A stretch of DNA of 6,604 nucleotides from Chloroflexi bacterium UBA6077 (GTDB lineage Bacteria > Chloroflexota > UBA6077), in contig DIXP01000077.1 of assembly GCA_002436065.1 (NCBI GenBank), positions 1 through 6,604 on the forward strand, written 5' to 3'. Made by a program: the position numbers and the translations under genes. The notes under the pieces were generated by a model. That model did not search any database. It worked only from the letters and a program-made list of their open reading frames with translations, and was not told where the DNA came from. Each line of letters starts with the position of its first letter. The first letter of the stretch is position 1. Positions 6,101 to 6,604 of the stretch are shown here, one piece after another.

Positions 6101-6604
6101 GGGCCACCCGCGGGATGAACGGGATAGTGTGGTGCAACATGCACTCACGCAGTCACCCGAGGCAGATCGTGGACTACTGCCTCAAGTCGATCCAGTGCGG
6201 GAAGAACTGCGGCGACCTCTATAACGCCGGTCTATCGTACGGACCCTTGATGTGGAACCTCCAGGTTCAGGGAGCGGACCTGTCCGCCATCGAAGACTAC
6301 GCCAGGGAATGCCTCCAGTTCTCCAATAGATACCACCTGTCCTTCTCCGTGGGTCTCGCACAGGCTATGCAGGCCGGCTGGATCGAGCCCATGAAGAAGG
6401 ACTATGCGCCCGTACCCATGGAAGAGAAGCTGAGGCAATGGGAGAACGACAACCACGTCGCCTCGGCAGGCAGCTACTACGTGCACATGGCCCTGGCGCA
6501 CTACTATCTCGGCCAGCACGACGAGGCGGATGAATACCTGGTGGGGGTGCGTCGGTACCTTTCCGGTCTGACCGACAATGTCCTCAAGCGCCAGTGGCAC
6601 GTCT
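3172..6604 (+). CDS. Large Ser/Thr (pseudo)kinase-STAND ATPase signalling protein, HstK-like, 3' end outside window
   Basis: The frame is open without a stop from ATG 3172 to the window edge (1144 complete codons), so the C-terminus is missing. Residues about 10-275 are a protein-kinase fold: Lys40 (VLKVLN), catalytic-loop segment IIHGGVKPHNILV (129-141), IDFIS (151-155), YTSPEQTGR (178-186), SDMYSLG (195-201) and an ELLTGRLPF segment (206-214). The catalytic-loop Asp is replaced by Gly133 and the DFG Gly is absent, so catalysis is doubtful. A STAND-type AAA ATPase follows (about 304-700): Walker A GLSGIGKT (333-340), Walker B LTLFIDD (458-464), GAYRHNEV (493-500), GNPLFV (561-566) and FIHDKVQEA (670-678). 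The remainder is soluble, helical and TPR-like. Known relatives (HstK-type multi-kinases of cyanobacteria and other bacteria) continue into GAF and histidine kinase domains; that is only inferred here. AGG/AGA arginine codons make up 7 of the first 22, apparently more than in the neighbouring kinase gene. No membrane segment is seen. Confidence 0.88.
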   Translation, partial: MGTTITIPSYEIIEKIFEGPRAAIYKAYHKKNPDRLLVLKVLNAIALSDHKKFHFGQKTEQLKVLDDPLVITPIAFDAKDGICFMAQDYFAGVTLDRLIRANGDLPLGDFFTIACSLARALDRVHEAGIIHGGVKPHNILVDPHTLDLRLIDFISALDVRDVSHFIYDRSFVRGTLSYTSPEQTGRISHRVVFSSDMYSLGIVFYELLTGRLPFLSDDPLELIHSHLAEDAPKVHELNPDIPTVLSQIVAKLMFKEPEKRYQSASGLLADLERCRDEYSATGTISEFPLEGLVHSNRVTFISKMVGRDREAEVILEEYERVAQGTFRSLFISGLSGIGKTRLIQELQKPIVRHRGYFTSGKFDVYQKNIPYSSLIQAFRNLMRTFLTESDERVALWRDRILEAVGQNGKVLTDVIPELEALIGPQPKVPSLPPVESLNRFHDLFDRFLACLASEENPLTLFIDDLQWCDVASFDFLANMFANYKGHPYLFFLGAYRHNEVDSSHPLTKLVRSAKEGSQPLREIRLGPLKPEHCHEMVSYILDSPLEQTRALSDFISALSEGNPLFVSESLSYLHGEDLLFIDEDSQWWWDLDRIRQSHMPTTVVALFSSKIQKLPPELITLLEYCACMGNTFLPTELALIRGMTLLETFEILKPALGAGLLMENKNQLQFIHDKVQEATLSAIPLETRREIHRQIGSHLISTIPDGATDFEKLDNLFTIVSHLNLGREDSLDSKTAHFLSDINYHAGNKALDALATEAANEYFKLSRELLPEDCWENGHYERTFRILQKAAKTELMCGNYADSERLLTQLLDHAKTDLDKAECLAEQTTSLSSIGNFIKAIETANRGLAYFGKAITSSPDEADAGRKELMADIDSRGIDVWATILNMPFTNDRKSKIELIFYSELIPDLYMSGLVPQLYLSAAQSTQHCLAGGMDESVIYSFSIMGLQLGEQGEFEQAFRYEDLARDLSAKYPNTFGATRGMNGIVWCNMHSRSHPRQIVDYCLKSIQCGKNCGDLYNAGLSYGPLMWNLQVQGADLSAIEDYARECLQFSNRYHLSFSVGLAQAMQAGWIEPMKKDYAPVPMEEKLRQWENDNHVASAGSYYVHMALAHYYLGQHDEADEYLVGVRRYLSGLTDNVLKRQWHV

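Noticed and set aside
1..6604. CRISPR array, tRNA, rRNA, insertion sequence or integrase
   Set aside because: I found no regularly spaced repeats, no recognisable RNA gene, no transposase or integrase reading frame, and no target-site duplication.

Overview
This 6.6 kb window is bacterial in appearance, with a moderately high GC content, Shine-Dalgarno sites and short spacers. It carries four supportable protein genes. The style of the signalling proteins (a cytosolic REC-GAF-histidine kinase beside a DivK-like receiver, and a giant Ser/Thr-kinase/STAND-ATPase protein) would fit Chloroflexota, Cyanobacteria, Deltaproteobacteria-like or related environmental lineages. I lean weakly to a Chloroflexota-like host, but no marker gene here settles it.

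Layout. Positions 1-152 are a leader with an imperfect inverted repeat and a 10-bp palindrome. Positions 153-887 (+) encode an EcfT/CbiQ-type transmembrane component of an energy-coupling-factor vitamin or metal transporter. No ATPase or substrate-binding S component is visible beside it. A strong hairpin (906-956) separates it from a convergent two-gene operon on the minus strand. In transcription order this operon is a stand-alone response-regulator receiver (3055-2645) and a REC-GAF-HisKA-HATPase hybrid histidine kinase (2660-963). The two genes overlap by 16 bp, and the ribosome-binding site of the second lies inside the last codons of the first. A 116-bp divergent spacer (3056-3171) separates the operon from a very large plus-strand gene (3172 to beyond the window end, at least 1144 codons). 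That gene encodes a Ser/Thr-kinase-like domain fused to a STAND-type AAA ATPase and a long helical, TPR-like region. Its architecture matches the start of HstK-type multi-kinases.

How they may work together. The divergent arrangement suggests a signalling island. The large kinase-like STAND protein, the receiver and the hybrid kinase could form one phosphorelay, especially if the large protein ends in a histidine kinase outside the window, as its relatives often do. The most notable observation is that its kinase-like domain has lost key catalytic residues. The HRD aspartate is replaced by glycine and the DFG glycine is missing, while the rest of the fold is preserved, so it looks like a pseudokinase sensor or scaffold rather than an active Ser/Thr kinase. 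The EcfT gene appears unrelated to the signalling genes.
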